A stretch of 64,000 nucleotides of DNA from an uncultured Bacteroidota bacterium. GTDB lineage: Bacteria > Bacteroidota > Bacteroidia > Bacteroidales > UBA932. Position numbers and translations under genes: made by a program. The notes under the pieces are model-generated. The model was not told where the DNA came from. It saw only the letters and a program-made list of their open reading frames with translations, and did not search any database. The stretch lies in NCBI GenBank assembly GCA_937901965.1, contig CALGSW010000002.1, positions 186,001 through 250,000 on the forward strand, read 5' to 3'. Shown here piece after piece: positions 26,620-34,530 of this stretch (position 1 is the stretch's first letter; each line of letters starts with the position of its first letter).

Positions 26620-26627
26620 CAAAATTA
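26620..26627 (-). promoter_or_regulatory. -7 promoter box of the metH operon
   Basis: Minus-strand TAATTTTG is an exact TAnnTTTG match 38 bp upstream of the metH start. No convincing -33 TTTG is seen at 19-21 bp. The implied leader is about 30 nt, too short for a SAM or cobalamin riboswitch. Confidence 0.45.
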
Positions 26628-26734
26628 CTCAATTTATTAATAAACTTGTATTTTATGAAATTACATTAATATCTCAAAATTATTACACTTATAAATGCTT
26701 CGTATTAAAAAATAAATTCATAACTTTACACGAG

Positions 26735-26822
26735 AAGTAGTGATGAATTGTCCAAGAATTCACAAACCGACGGTTAAATTATTGGAAGCACCTGAGCTAA
26801 TAAACTCAGGTGCTTATTTTTT
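26735..26822 (+). ncRNA. Candidate small RNA ending in an intrinsic terminator
   Basis: A TAACTTTA box (26721-26728) one base off the -7 consensus precedes a stretch of about 90 bp with no open frame. It contains a GAATT/AATTC inverted repeat (26745-26762) and ends in a strong terminator at 26788-26822. It lies between metH (divergent) and the small HNH-like gene. It matches no RNA family that I can name. Confidence 0.35.
26788..26822 (+). terminator. Intrinsic terminator
   Basis: GCACCTGAG pairs with CTCAGGTGC around a short AT-rich loop and is followed by TTATTTTTT. No annotated gene ends here on this strand, which is the main reason to suspect a small RNA upstream. Confidence 0.85.
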
Positions 26823-26961
26823 ATCAAAACTGTAACATTATTTGATAAATACCATGATTTTCCACCTAAAATATTTTCTATAAACACATTGCCGGTTTTC
26901 TAAAATTAGATTATATTTACATAAGAAGCCCCTTTTTCACAAACCCCAAAATTACACTACT

Positions 26962-27219
26962 ATGGCACGATGCAACAGTAACCACAATCTGATTGTACAC
27001 CACATTAAAAGAGATGGAGGCAACAGTCTGAAAAATGCAGAAGTTCTTTGCTCCGTTTGCTATTCAAATCACACAACCATTAACAACCCCGGCCCCGGCG
27101 AGCCAATCAAATTCGAAGGACCCACCCCGCCACCATTCTCACAACAAACCATCAACGAAGCCCTCACCCGCTCACACCACCGCTGCGAATGCGAACGCCT
27201 CACCTGCCTTAATCATTAG
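26962..27219 (+). CDS. Small HNH-like zinc-binding protein
   Basis: 85 residues. The N-terminal half resembles an HNH core: Cys4, His13-His14 in VHHIKRDGGN, Asn21, Cys30-x-x-Cys33 and His37, as in HNH nucleases where an H-H-I motif is followed by N and C-x-x-C. The C-terminal half has a second Cys/His cluster, RCECERLTCLNH, which resembles the opening of another HNH-type zinc knuckle. The linker is proline-rich (GPTPPPFSQQT). The protein is too short for a typical free-standing HNH nuclease, so it may be a zinc-binding remnant or a small nucleic-acid-binding protein. It lies about 100 bp upstream of tRNA-Ser. Confidence 0.6.
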   Translation: MARCNSNHNLIVHHIKRDGGNSLKNAEVLCSVCYSNHTTINNPGPGEPIKFEGPTPPPFSQQTINEALTRSHHRCECERLTCLNH

Positions 27220-27279
27220 GCAGATAATGCAGAAAACTTAAATCAAGCTTCCTACTGCACTAAATCAACCAAAAATTAC

Positions 27280-27287
27280 TACTTTTG
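27280..27287 (+). promoter_or_regulatory. -7 promoter box of tRNA-Ser
   Basis: TACTTTTG matches the Bacteroidota -7 consensus and lies 36 bp before the tRNA. No good -33 element is visible. Confidence 0.5.
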
Positions 27288-27323
27288 CACCCCGATACCC
27301 AATCAAAACAATTGGGCAAACAA

Positions 27324-27414
27324 GGAGAGATGCAGGAGTGGTTGAACTGGCCCGCCTGGAAAGCGCGTATACCCCAAAAGGGTATCGGGGGTTCGAATCC
27401 CCCTCTCTCCGCCA
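27324..27414 (+). tRNA. tRNA-Ser (anticodon GGA)
   Basis: The acceptor arms GGAGAGA and TCTCTCC pair perfectly, with discriminator G and an encoded CCA (27412-27414). The D arm is CAG/CTG and the anticodon loop CTGGAAA has GGA at 27358-27360. The long variable arm (ATACCC/GGGTAT) and T arm (GGGGG TTCGAAT CCCCC) are type II serine features. The anticodon stem CCCGC/GCGCG has one C-C mismatch at its second pair. Confidence 0.93.
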
Positions 27415-27455
27415 AAGAAAAAAAGCCAAGCCCTAAAGGGCAAAGCAAAAAAAGG

Positions 27456-27497
27456 AAGACCACCTGAGCTCGCTCAAAGGTGGTCTTTATTTTTTGC
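27456..27497 (+). terminator. Intrinsic terminator after tRNA-Ser
   Basis: AAGACCACC pairs with GGTGGTCTT across a loop and is followed by TATTTTTTG. It lies about 40 bp after the tRNA end. Confidence 0.85.
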
Positions 27498-27704
27498 TTT
27501 ATCTGCCTACAGGCAGATTGGCTTTTTTCTCTTTCAGGCTCCCCCCTTTGGGGAACACGATGCTACGCATCGTAATCCCCTCGCCCCGCGAGGCAATCCC
27601 CCACCGGCGTGGGGCGACAACCCCTAGTGTCCCTCATTGACGACCCATCCCAGTGTCCCGCGCCTGTGTCTCACACCCGGCGACCCTCCCCGGTGTGGTC
27701 AGAC

Positions 27705-28052
27705 CCCACAGGCGTGGGTGGGACTAACCTCCATTGAGTTAATTTTAAACGCATTGCAAAACATAAATCGCAGATATTCAAAGATTTGCATTTTGATATA
27801 CCCTGAAATTCAACCCCATAGACGTTCGTCCCACCCACGCCTGTGGGCTCCCCACCGCCAACAACCTGTTTTTTCCCCACGCCGGAGGCTAACTCATGCC
27901 GGGCGTCAGTCCCGGCACCATTTAGTTTTAAACCGGCAAATCCCCGCGTCGCTGCAAATTGCAGAAAAACAAACACTTAACACTTTATCCCTAGGATCAT
28001 CCCAGGGATAAAGTGTCAAGTCGCTCTAAACCTGTATGTTGCAGCCATGCGG
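27705..28052 (+). repeat. Composite interspersed repeat, copy 3
   Basis: Module A (27705-27847) has perfect 19-bp terminal inverted repeats beginning CCCACAGGCGTGGGTGGGA. A GC-rich variable middle follows, then the 37-bp palindrome module B (27980-28016, ACACTTTATCCCTAGGA and TCCCAGGGATAAAGTGT) and a degenerate form of the TTACAGCCGCCCGTG tail. The rest of the 27498-28134 gap (GC-rich sequence with CCCCGCGAGG and ACGATGCTACGCATCGT palindromes near 27560-27600) shows no gene. Confidence 0.8.
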
Positions 28053-28134
28053 ACACAGACAGTCTCCCGCCACCTTACCGCCTCGCACAGATTTAATCGG
28101 TGCTTCGCAGTTCATACGGCCTGCGGCCGGAGTT

Positions 28135-28743
28135 CTACCTGGTCTTAATCGTACACCCAATTGCCACTGTGCTCTTTACCTCAGGCTCCCGTCCTTTGAG
28201 CAATGCATCAAGGGCGCTCTCAACATACTTCTGGTCTGCGTCGGTTGCATTTTTATAGTTGTTGTCAATCGCACCTATGTATTTAACAATGTTCTTCTTG
28301 CCATCCTTCTTCAGGATATATACATGCGGAGTTTTCTGAGCACCATACTGAGGATAAATTTTTTGACCTTCATCTATCAGATAGGGATAAGTAAATCCTT
28401 TACTTTTAGCCCTCTGCTTCATGAGTTCAAAACTATCCTGAGGCTGAACTTCCGGATCATTCGGATTGATTGCAATCACGGGGTAACCAAGTGTTTTGTA
28501 TTTTTTATCCAGTGCAATAATCCTGTCTTCATACGCAACAGCATATGGACAATGGTTACAGGTAAAGATCACGATAAAACCTTTTGCATCTTTAAAGTCC
28601 CCCAGGGAAACAATCTTATCGTCAATGTTTTTCAGCTTAAAGTCAGTGGCCTCGTCTCCCACCTTATAACCCTGTGCAAAAGCCGGAGTTATTGCAAATG
28701 AAGTAATTATAAGTGTTACTAAATATTTAACAAGAGTTTTCAT
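28135..28743 (-). CDS. Exported thioredoxin-fold (AhpC/redoxin-like) protein
   Basis: 202 residues. A signal peptide (YLVTLIITSFAITPAFAQ) directs it to the periplasm. The thioredoxin fold has a C-x-x-C redox centre, Cys62-Asn-His-Cys65, within FTCNHCPYAVAYEDR, followed by the YPVIAINPNDPEVQPQDSF strand and a cis-proline segment (AQKTPHVYIL). This architecture belongs to the redoxin family that includes peroxiredoxin-like and ResA-like proteins. Thiol reduction or peroxide handling in the envelope is likely. A TlpA-like lipoprotein lies upstream on the same strand (gap about 33 bp), so they may be co-transcribed. Confidence 0.88.
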   Translation of the reverse strand: MKTLVKYLVTLIITSFAITPAFAQGYKVGDEATDFKLKNIDDKIVSLGDFKDAKGFIVIFTCNHCPYAVAYEDRIIALDKKYKTLGYPVIAINPNDPEVQPQDSFELMKQRAKSKGFTYPYLIDEGQKIYPQYGAQKTPHVYILKKDGKKNIVKYIGAIDNNYKNATDADQKYVESALDALLKGREPEVKSTVAIGCTIKTR

Positions 28744-28776
28744 TTTTATTTAATTATTTATAAATGGGTAATAGGT

Positions 28777-29301
28777 TCAAATTTTCAGTTCCAGAATTAT
28801 TTTCCTCAGCTCATCCTTCTCAATAGCATTCGGCACAAATTTCAGACTTTTGCCATTTCTAATGAAAAGTGTAGCCGGTATAGATCCTGACCAGGATGAA
28901 TCAACAGCAGGTATCCACTCATTCATCCTTTTGATGTCGTCCAGAAGGTAGAGATCAACACCCTTTAAATTTTTCTCCTGAATAAATTTCTTAACAGGAC
29001 CGTCAAGTTTGTCAGAATCGTCAAGAGATACTAGTATCATTCTAAAATGGTCCGAGTTGCTAAATTCAGAATTGACCGCCATAAAATCCGGCAACTCCTT
29101 AACGCATGGAGCGCACCAAGTTGCCCAGAAATTCACCACGTAAAGGACATTGTCTGTTTTCGTGAATTCAGGTTCTAGTTGTTCAAAATTTACTATAGAA
29201 ATCTCTTCAATTTTATCCGTTTTACTGCTAAAACTACATCCTGTTCCCGCGAATAAATATACTAGCAATCCTAAAGCAGGTAATATCTTCTTGTATTTCA
29301 T
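28777..29301 (-). CDS. TlpA-like disulfide reductase lipoprotein
   Basis: 174 residues from the ATG at 29301. A longer in-frame start at 29442 would overlap the upstream gene and put a non-signal leader in front, so 29301 is preferred. The N terminus is a lipoprotein signal with lipobox FAGTGC (lipidated Cys22). The thioredoxin domain has the active site WATWCAPC (Cys63, Cys66) and a cis-proline region GSIPATLFI. Proteins of this type keep envelope cysteines reduced or supply cytochrome maturation. The substrate is not visible here. The upstream neighbour is a DUF3788-like gene. Confidence 0.85.
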   Translation of the reverse strand: MKYKKILPALGLLVYLFAGTGCSFSSKTDKIEEISIVNFEQLEPEFTKTDNVLYVVNFWATWCAPCVKELPDFMAVNSEFSNSDHFRMILVSLDDSDKLDGPVKKFIQEKNLKGVDLYLLDDIKRMNEWIPAVDSSWSGSIPATLFIRNGKSLKFVPNAIEKDELRKIILELKI

Positions 29302-29374
29302 TCGTATAAATAGTAAATATAATACACTTAAATTATTATGATTTTTATTCATAACAATCAGATATACCAAATTG

Positions 29375-29791
29375 TTAATAGCGAGCTCTGAATTTAGCAA
29401 TCGTGAGAACATCCTCAAGCTGCTCTTCACTGTAAACATCAATTGTAAGCGGAATCAGTTTTCCAATCGGTTTAGCAGTAATAAACAGACTTTTAGCAGA
29501 CTCAGATATCGGCAAAGAGGAGATGCCATCCTTGTGCATTTCGGTAAAATAGAAACTTACCTTAAAGTAATCTTCCCATACGGACAGCCAGAAAATCGTC
29601 CGCTTCTTATTAACCACCTTGCACAACCATGATTTACCATCATTATAGTAGCGCCATTCAGCGGAAAATTTACTTTCATTTTCAGAAGTAATGATTTTTA
29701 GTAATTTCACATAAAGAATATAAGACTTTTCAGTAAGTACCTCTTTTAAAATATTTTCGTCAGGAATCAATTCTGGATTGTTGAGTACCAT
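29375..29791 (-). CDS. DUF3788-like protein
   Basis: 138 residues, no signal peptide. The pattern GKSWLCKVVNKKRTIFWLSVWEDYFKVSFYF, given here only as an idea of the region, matches the small DUF3788 family: tryptophan-rich strands in which a Lys-Lys-Arg turn precedes an aromatic F/W-x-x-V segment, with a C-terminal IDVYSEEQLEDVLTIAKFR helix. The function of the family is unknown to me. The gene is on the same strand as the two thioredoxin-fold genes but separated by 73 bp. Confidence 0.65.
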   Translation of the reverse strand: MVLNNPELIPDENILKEVLTEKSYILYVKLLKIITSENESKFSAEWRYYNDGKSWLCKVVNKKRTIFWLSVWEDYFKVSFYFTEMHKDGISSLPISESAKSLFITAKPIGKLIPLTIDVYSEEQLEDVLTIAKFRARY

Positions 29792-29858
29792 TTAAATTGA
29801 ATTTTACTTAAATTTAATAATTGTTTTTATAGCTTGTAGGGTATTTTAAAATCCACCA

Positions 29859-30185
29859 ATGGAACTCACAGAAGCAAAACAGATCTACGAAATCATAAAA
29901 GAATCAAATCATCAGCCTTTGGTAAACACACTATTGGTCAATGCCTTAAAATACACAGACTACCGGGTGAAGTGGTTGATTGCAGATATTAACGAGAAAA
30001 TTGAAATTGACCAAGAGCGCACCAGAGCTCATAATGCATTCATCTCCTCATGCGATTCGCTCGCAAGAAACATGCTCCGCTCCGGCGAAGACTCCTCCTG
30101 GCGAAGCCGAATCGGCAAAGAGAGAAAAGCCATCGGTGATTTTGCAGTACTGCTTGTTGCAGTGATGGGGCTGAAGGCAAGGTAG
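29859..30185 (+). CDS. Small protein of unknown function
   Basis: 108 residues, predicted almost fully helical, with no signal or TM segment. I do not recognise the family. The sequence looks genuine: balanced composition, a start 7 bp after an AT-rich leader, and a pattern of charged helices (VKWLIADINEKIEIDQERTRAHNAF). It diverges from the DUF3788-like gene. A coding-like remnant in another frame follows immediately. Confidence 0.6.
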   Translation: MELTEAKQIYEIIKESNHQPLVNTLLVNALKYTDYRVKWLIADINEKIEIDQERTRAHNAFISSCDSLARNMLRSGEDSSWRSRIGKERKAIGDFAVLLVAVMGLKAR

Positions 30186-30286
30186 TTATAATCAGCTTCT
30201 GCCCCGGCTGGAAACAATATTTTACAGCATTATCAGATGATGAAAAGCTGGCTATCAGAGAAAAATACAGCTTTGTAAAGTATTAG
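30140..30286 (+). pseudogene. Possible 3' remnant of a gene
   Basis: An open frame without a start codon runs to a TAG at 30284-30286 and would encode CPGWKQYFTALSDDEKLAI and a short basic end, which reads like a natural protein C terminus. It overlaps the end of the 108-residue gene in a different frame. It could be the tail of a decayed gene or of a frameshifted extension of the 108-residue gene. Confidence 0.3.
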
Positions 30287-30350
30287 ATTTTAAATATATT
30301 GTACTTTAATGCTTTAACTCTTTATCCGAGAGTCACCTTGTACTTTGAAT

Positions 30351-30731
30351 CTACTTCAATGACATATTATTAAATATTGTAAGCCAATTCTCATCTGTCA
30401 CACTTTTTTCTTTCTTAACATTATCAAAAGATTTTTTGAGAACTCCATTTACATATATCTCAATAATAAATCTGTGTGTTGACCATGAGGAACTTGACAG
30501 CCTTGTTTGTCTTATGCCATTCCATAGATTCCCATCTTTTAAAAATCCTTTTTCAAAAATTTCATCATCCCAATATTTAGTAATAAGACTATCTTGTATA
30601 AGCTGACCATTTTTCCAAAATCCGGTAGTTGTCCACTTATCAGGTTTTTCACCTTCAAAATAGGTATAAGATCCTTTACCATTACATTTAGAAATAAATA
30701 AAGTTAAAAACAATTTCAATAGGAAGAGCAT
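30351..30731 (-). CDS. Small secreted or membrane-tethered protein of unknown function
   Basis: 126 residues from the ATG at 30731. The open frame extends to 30797, but its first 22 codons lie in an interspersed repeat and are unlikely to be coding. The N terminus is hydrophobic (MLFLLKLFLTLFISKC), consistent with a signal peptide. The mature part has repeated glycine/aromatic turns with a toxin/immunity or MORN-like look: GFWKNGQLIQDSLITKYW and GFLKDGNLWNGI. I do not name a family. Codon use is AT-rich compared with housekeeping genes. Confidence 0.55.
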   Translation of the reverse strand: MLFLLKLFLTLFISKCNGKGSYTYFEGEKPDKWTTTGFWKNGQLIQDSLITKYWDDEIFEKGFLKDGNLWNGIRQTRLSSSSWSTHRFIIEIYVNGVLKKSFDNVKKEKSVTDENWLTIFNNMSLK

Positions 30732-30740
30732 ATTCCAATA

Positions 30741-31073
30741 ACAGGCGCGCATGGGACGAACCTCTATGGATCTGATTGTGCGCGAGTTACAAAACAAAGT
30801 TTAATCAAAATCGCAAAAACACATTTTGCAGCTATCTGATAAAGAACCCGATGGAGGTTCGTCCCACCCACGCCTGTGACCTCATTTCTCTCACCTTTCC
30901 GCCGCCCGCAAATTTAAATGGTGCTCCGCCGTGTCTAGCCGTTCGGCAGAAAAATATTCGCTCCCTGTGTCGCTGTAACAGATTGTAAATCAGATACTCG
31001 ACACTTTATCCCTGGGATGATCCCAGGGATAAAGTGTCAATTAACACATAGTCAACAACATCCAGCCGCGCGG
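30741..31073 (+). repeat. Composite interspersed repeat, copy 4
   Basis: Module A (30741-30877) runs from ACAGGCGCGCATGGGACG to GTCCCACCCACGCCTGT. The middle module (from 30920, GGTGCTCCGCCGTGTCTAGC) is well conserved. Module B (31001-31037) is a perfect 37-bp palindrome, ACACTTTATCCCTGGGA facing TCCCAGGGATAAAGTGT. The tail at 31057-31073 is a degenerate CAGCCGC segment. The right end abuts the stop codon of the Sel1-repeat gene. Confidence 0.85.
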
Positions 31074-31079
31074 ATTAAA

Positions 31080-32363
31080 CTACCTCTCAATATACCCCTT
31101 CCCTTGACAATGGTAGCATTTAGTCTGTACGTGAACTATTCCATGATCAAGCAGTTGAGAACAATTTTTACACCTGGTTTTCACATTGGTGTGCGTTCCA
31201 TATGTCGGCACACTCTTAACCACGCATATATAACCCGTCCCATTGCAATGCGGGCAAAGCACCCTTACCGGCTGTCGTTGCTGAGTGTTGTTCTGGTACT
31301 GATTATTATTTTGGTACTGATTGTAGTTATTATTGTGCTGAACAGGCGGTTGGTATACAGGTGGTTGACTCACAGTTGAATGTCCCGCACCAGCCTGAGT
31401 TCCATCCTCATGAATACTCTGAAAAATTGAAACCTGTTTATTAAACATTTCGGCATCAGAAGCCCCGCTCAATGAGGGATAATACTTTCTGACCGAATCA
31501 AAATCCCCTGCAGCAATATAGAGATTCGGGATAACCCCCTCAGGAATAGAAACCCCACGAATCTCCAAAATTGTATAGGCATGAGCCAGATTCTTCATAC
31601 TCTCCTGATGCCCTCTTAAACTACACACTTCCAACACCTTTACCGCCTCTTCATACTTCTCCTTTGAAATTAAATAATCCCCATACTCAGACATCGCTAT
31701 AGTCAAACCCTTATCCGAAGCCCTCTTCAGCCACTCCAGACCCAATTCCTTATTCTTCTCCACACCATTTAGGCCGAACATATATGCTTGACTAAGAGCA
31801 TACATAGCCCGAGCATCACCATCCGGACCCTCGGCATACCTCAAATACCCCTCCACCACACTCTTTGGAGCCGATGCCGAATCCACCTCCGCCAGCCTCT
31901 CACACTTTTTTGCCTTCTCAAAATAGTAATTTCCACTCAAGTAGAAGTACTTTATTGCCATTTTCAAATCCTTCTCAACAACCAACCCCTTCTCATAAAA
32001 CTCTGCCAGATAAGAATTTGCACCATCGCACCCCTCATTGCTAGCCTCCATAAGATATTTGAAAGCCAACTCATTATCCTGCTTTACTCCACCAAACCCA
32101 TACTTGTGCAAAGCCCCCAACCTAAACTTCGAGTACGAATCCCCCCTATACGCCGCCTCCTTGTGCAACCTTAAAGCCTCCAGATAATTAGTCTCCACAC
32201 CCGACCCATTTTCATAACACCCGGCGAGTCCCTTCATAGCATAAGCAACCCCCCGTTTAGCATTCGGTAAATATTGAGCAGCCAGCCCACTTTGAGCAAA
32301 GCCACACACACTCACACCGATACAATATATCGGCAGAAGCAAACTGATAAGAAACTTTTTCAT
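31080..32363 (-). CDS. Exported Sel1-repeat protein with C-terminal zinc-finger-like tail
   Basis: 427 residues from the ATG at 32363. A longer frame (to 32534) begins inside an interspersed repeat and is rejected. A signal peptide (KFLISLLLPIYCIGVSVCGFAQ) is followed by about seven Sel1-type tetratricopeptide-like repeats, e.g. GDSYSKFRLGALHKYGFGGV and DARAMYALSQAYMFGLNGV, which build protein-binding solenoids. A glutamine/asparagine-rich linker (about 355-385) leads to a Cys-rich tail with CPHCNGTGYIC, CKNC and CYHCQGKGY, resembling the DnaJ zinc-finger C-x-x-C-x-G-x-G repeats. Joining an exported Sel1 array to a DnaJ-like zinc tail is uncommon. A role as a scaffold or chaperone adaptor is an inference. 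Confidence 0.75.
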   Translation of the reverse strand: MKKFLISLLLPIYCIGVSVCGFAQSGLAAQYLPNAKRGVAYAMKGLAGCYENGSGVETNYLEALRLHKEAAYRGDSYSKFRLGALHKYGFGGVKQDNELAFKYLMEASNEGCDGANSYLAEFYEKGLVVEKDLKMAIKYFYLSGNYYFEKAKKCERLAEVDSASAPKSVVEGYLRYAEGPDGDARAMYALSQAYMFGLNGVEKNKELGLEWLKRASDKGLTIAMSEYGDYLISKEKYEEAVKVLEVCSLRGHQESMKNLAHAYTILEIRGVSIPEGVIPNLYIAAGDFDSVRKYYPSLSGASDAEMFNKQVSIFQSIHEDGTQAGAGHSTVSQPPVYQPPVQHNNNYNQYQNNNQYQNNTQQRQPVRVLCPHCNGTGYICVVKSVPTYGTHTNVKTRCKNCSQLLDHGIVHVQTKCYHCQGKGYIER

Positions 32364-32480
32364 GATATAAAGTTCACAAGGATTTCTCAAATCTCCAAAC
32401 AAAATCCTCTTTTTCAGCTCTCTAACACCAACGCCCGCTGGCTCGTTTTGGTTCCCTTTTACGCTTTCCGCATCGCCTCC

Positions 32481-32786
32481 CGCAAATTTATATGGTGCTT
32501 CGCCGTGTTTAGCTGTTCGGCAGAAAAATCCCATACCCTGAGTCGCTGCAACGATTTATATTTCAATGCATTAACACTTAATCCATGGGGTCATCCCAGG
32601 GATTAAGTGTTAATCAACACATATTCTGAGTGTTACAGCCGCCCGTGTATTCAAAAAACCACCCAGTTTCTCCCCCTGAAGTTATTCTCGCACCCCGGGT
32701 TATTCCCGTGCGGGCAAGCAAATAAAAAACCCGTTTGCAAATGAGCGGGAAATAACCCGGAAAGGTGCGGGAAATAACTTCATTTA
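32481..32786 (+). repeat. Direct repeat block R1 (middle module, 37-bp palindrome, 106-bp hairpin)
   Basis: Contains the middle module (from 32494), palindrome module B (32574-32610, with arms TTAATCC/GGATTAA that compensate each other relative to other copies), the TTACAGCCGCCCGTG tail, and a 106-bp hairpin module E (32677-32782). In E, TGAAGTTATT...CGCACC...GGGTTATT at the left is matched by AATAACCC...GGTGCG...AATAACTTCA at the right. Module A is absent. A near-identical block R2 lies at 33839-34142, and the two enclose the wHTH/membrane-protein pair. Confidence 0.9.
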
Positions 32787-32838
32787 ACGAGAAATTACTT
32801 CAATTATATGCTACTCAGCCGTGTTTAACCATTCGGCC

Positions 32839-33117
32839 CTAAAAATAGCTCTTCAGAGCCTCAACGTAATCCTCAAACGCCTTCCGCCCGGCCTCGGTAA
32901 TCCGGCAAGTAGTTCGGGGACGTTTTCCGCTGTAGCCCTTCTCAATCTCAATGTACCCGGCCTCGCTAAGTTTCTCAAGCTGAACACTAAGGTTACCGGC
33001 AGTAGAGGAGGTCTTCTCCCGCAGGTAAACAAAGTCGGCCTCTTCAAGCGAGACAAGAATTGATATTACAGCCAGCCGCAACTGCGAATGGAGTAGGGGG
33101 TCCAGCTCCTTAAACAT
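32839..33117 (-). CDS. Winged-helix transcriptional regulator
   Basis: 92 residues, the size of the small winged-helix (MarR/PadR-like) regulators paired with membrane genes in Bacteroidota. It opens with HSQLRLAVISILVSLEEADF, the recognition region is VQLEKLSEAGYIEIEKGY, and the wing is KRPRTTCRITEAGRKAF. It probably binds DNA as a dimer. Its start overlaps the end of the upstream membrane-protein gene by 8 bp, so the pair is translationally coupled, and it likely controls its own operon. The effector is unknown. Confidence 0.88.
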   Translation of the reverse strand: MFKELDPLLHSQLRLAVISILVSLEEADFVYLREKTSSTAGNLSVQLEKLSEAGYIEIEKGYSGKRPRTTCRITEAGRKAFEDYVEALKSYF

Positions 33118-33721
33118 GATTACCTCCCCTCATAACTTTTCCCCCTCTTCTTTTAGCATCGTTTAATATGTGCCCCGGAATTATAAGCATAATCACTGCA
33201 AAGCCCGCAGAAACAAGAATTTGCTCCATCCCCGACACCATCAGCATTACAAAACTTAGTGCAATTCCCAGAAAACCGGCAATGATAACTGGCTTAAACT
33301 TAATAACTAAGCCACTAATCGCAACACCCACATTCACTAAAAGAGCCATTACAAAAAGAATAGGGTATGCTTTGTAATCCACCAACATATACAAAGACAA
33401 AAGTCCGGCCGCCACACCTACCGATATCCATATATTTCCGATTACCCTGCCGATAAAGGTCACTACCCCTTTGTCCCTTTTCTTAAGCATATATATCATT
33501 GCAGGATAGCCGATTATCGGCATTGCAAACCATAGCCACTGCACTCGGTAGTCACCCGTTTCCAGAATCAGAAAATATACAGCCAACGCAACAATCAGCC
33601 ACAAATAACCCCAAAGCAAATAGATTCTTCCGCCATCTCTTTCCAGATTTGTCCTGGTCTCCTTGATCATTTTAGAAATGAGTTCAAGACTCTCGTTCTG
33701 ATTTAAATTTTTCTCTTCCAT
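33110..33721 (-). CDS. Multi-pass membrane protein coupled to a winged-helix regulator
   Basis: 203 residues. A charged N-terminal helix (ELISKMIKETRTNLERDGG) precedes about six TM segments, starting with YLLWGYLWLIVALAVYFLIL and ending with FAVIMLIIPGHILN, and a basic C terminus. I know this arrangement as a recurring Bacteroidota gene pair with a small wHTH regulator, but no molecular function is established that I can cite. The gene is first in its two-gene operon. The pair is bracketed by 300-bp direct repeats, so it could have been duplicated, moved or lost by recombination. Confidence 0.75.
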   Translation of the reverse strand: MEEKNLNQNESLELISKMIKETRTNLERDGGRIYLLWGYLWLIVALAVYFLILETGDYRVQWLWFAMPIIGYPAMIYMLKKRDKGVVTFIGRVIGNIWISVGVAAGLLSLYMLVDYKAYPILFVMALLVNVGVAISGLVIKFKPVIIAGFLGIALSFVMLMVSGMEQILVSAGFAVIMLIIPGHILNDAKRRGGKVMRGGNHV

Positions 33722-33838
33722 AATTCAAAATGTTATTACAAAAATAAATAAGTTTACAATATAAACCAAATAGCTGTTAAAAAAGTGCAACTGGTTTTCA
33801 TTGCACTTTGCAAATGTAAATAAGTTTATAATATAAAC

Positions 33839-34178
33839 CAAATTTATTGGTGCTTCGCCGTGTCTAGCCGTTCGGCAGAAAAATCTTCGATCCACGAGTC
33901 GCTGCAACGATTTATATTTCAATGCATTAACACTTTATCCCTGGGGTTATCCCAAGGATAAAGTGTCAATCAACACATATTCTGCGTGTTACAGCCGCCC
34001 GTGTATTCAAAAAACCACCCAGTTTCTCCCCCTGAAGTTATTCTCGCACCCCGGGTTATTCCCGTGCGGGCAAGCAAATAAAAAACCCGCTTGCAAATGA
34101 GCGGGAAATAACCCGGAAAGGTGCGGGAAATAACTTCATTTAAATGGTGCTCCGCCGTGTTTAGCCATTCGGCAGAAA
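33839..34178 (+). repeat. Direct repeat block R2
   Basis: A near copy of R1: middle module (from 33849), 37-bp palindrome (33930-33966), TTACAGCCGCCCGTG tail, and 106-bp hairpin E (34033-34138), which differs from the R1 hairpin at very few bases. A second partial middle module (34146-34178) follows directly. Confidence 0.9.
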
Positions 34179-34530
34179 ATAATGCTCGCCTATGGGCTCT
34201 AATCCCTCGCCTGTGGCTTCATGTCGCTCACGCCGCCATCCTCGCCTGTAGGCCCCTCAAAAAATCCTATTTAAGTTGTTTTTGAAAGCATCAAAAACAT
34301 AGTAACGGCACAAAAGGAGGGAGAATTTTAGTTTTTGTACAATTATTTAATAATAAATTGTAATTATAATCTATGTTTTAGTATATTTATAGGCTCTTTA
34401 ATTAACCAAGTTTCTTAACTTAAACTGACTACACTGGCTTTTGGCAGGTCACAAACAGTTAGCTGAGGGCTTACTTCTCTTCTGATTTTTATTCTTACAT
34501 CAAAAACTAAACTGACTAATTAATTAAAAG
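34179..34530 (+). other. Leader region of the SusC/SusD operon
   Basis: About 350 bp without a gene. The first part is a degenerate continuation of repeat sequence (CCTGTGGC/CCTGTAGG boxes). The rest is AT-rich and probably holds the promoter and a long 5' leader. A TATGTTTT at 34373-34380 is a weak -7 candidate. I see no clear riboswitch or operator. Confidence 0.4.

Noticed and set aside
26583..26735. SAM or cobalamin riboswitch in front of metH
   Set aside because: The likely -7 box leaves a leader of about 30 nt, and no conserved riboswitch core is recognisable on the minus strand.
28777..29442. Longer start (29442) for the TlpA-like gene
   Set aside because: It would overlap the DUF3788-like gene and hide the lipoprotein signal that begins at 29301.
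33725..33922. Open frame of 65 codons on the minus strand
   Set aside because: Most of it lies in the middle module of the interspersed repeat; similar frames occur in other copies and end at random.
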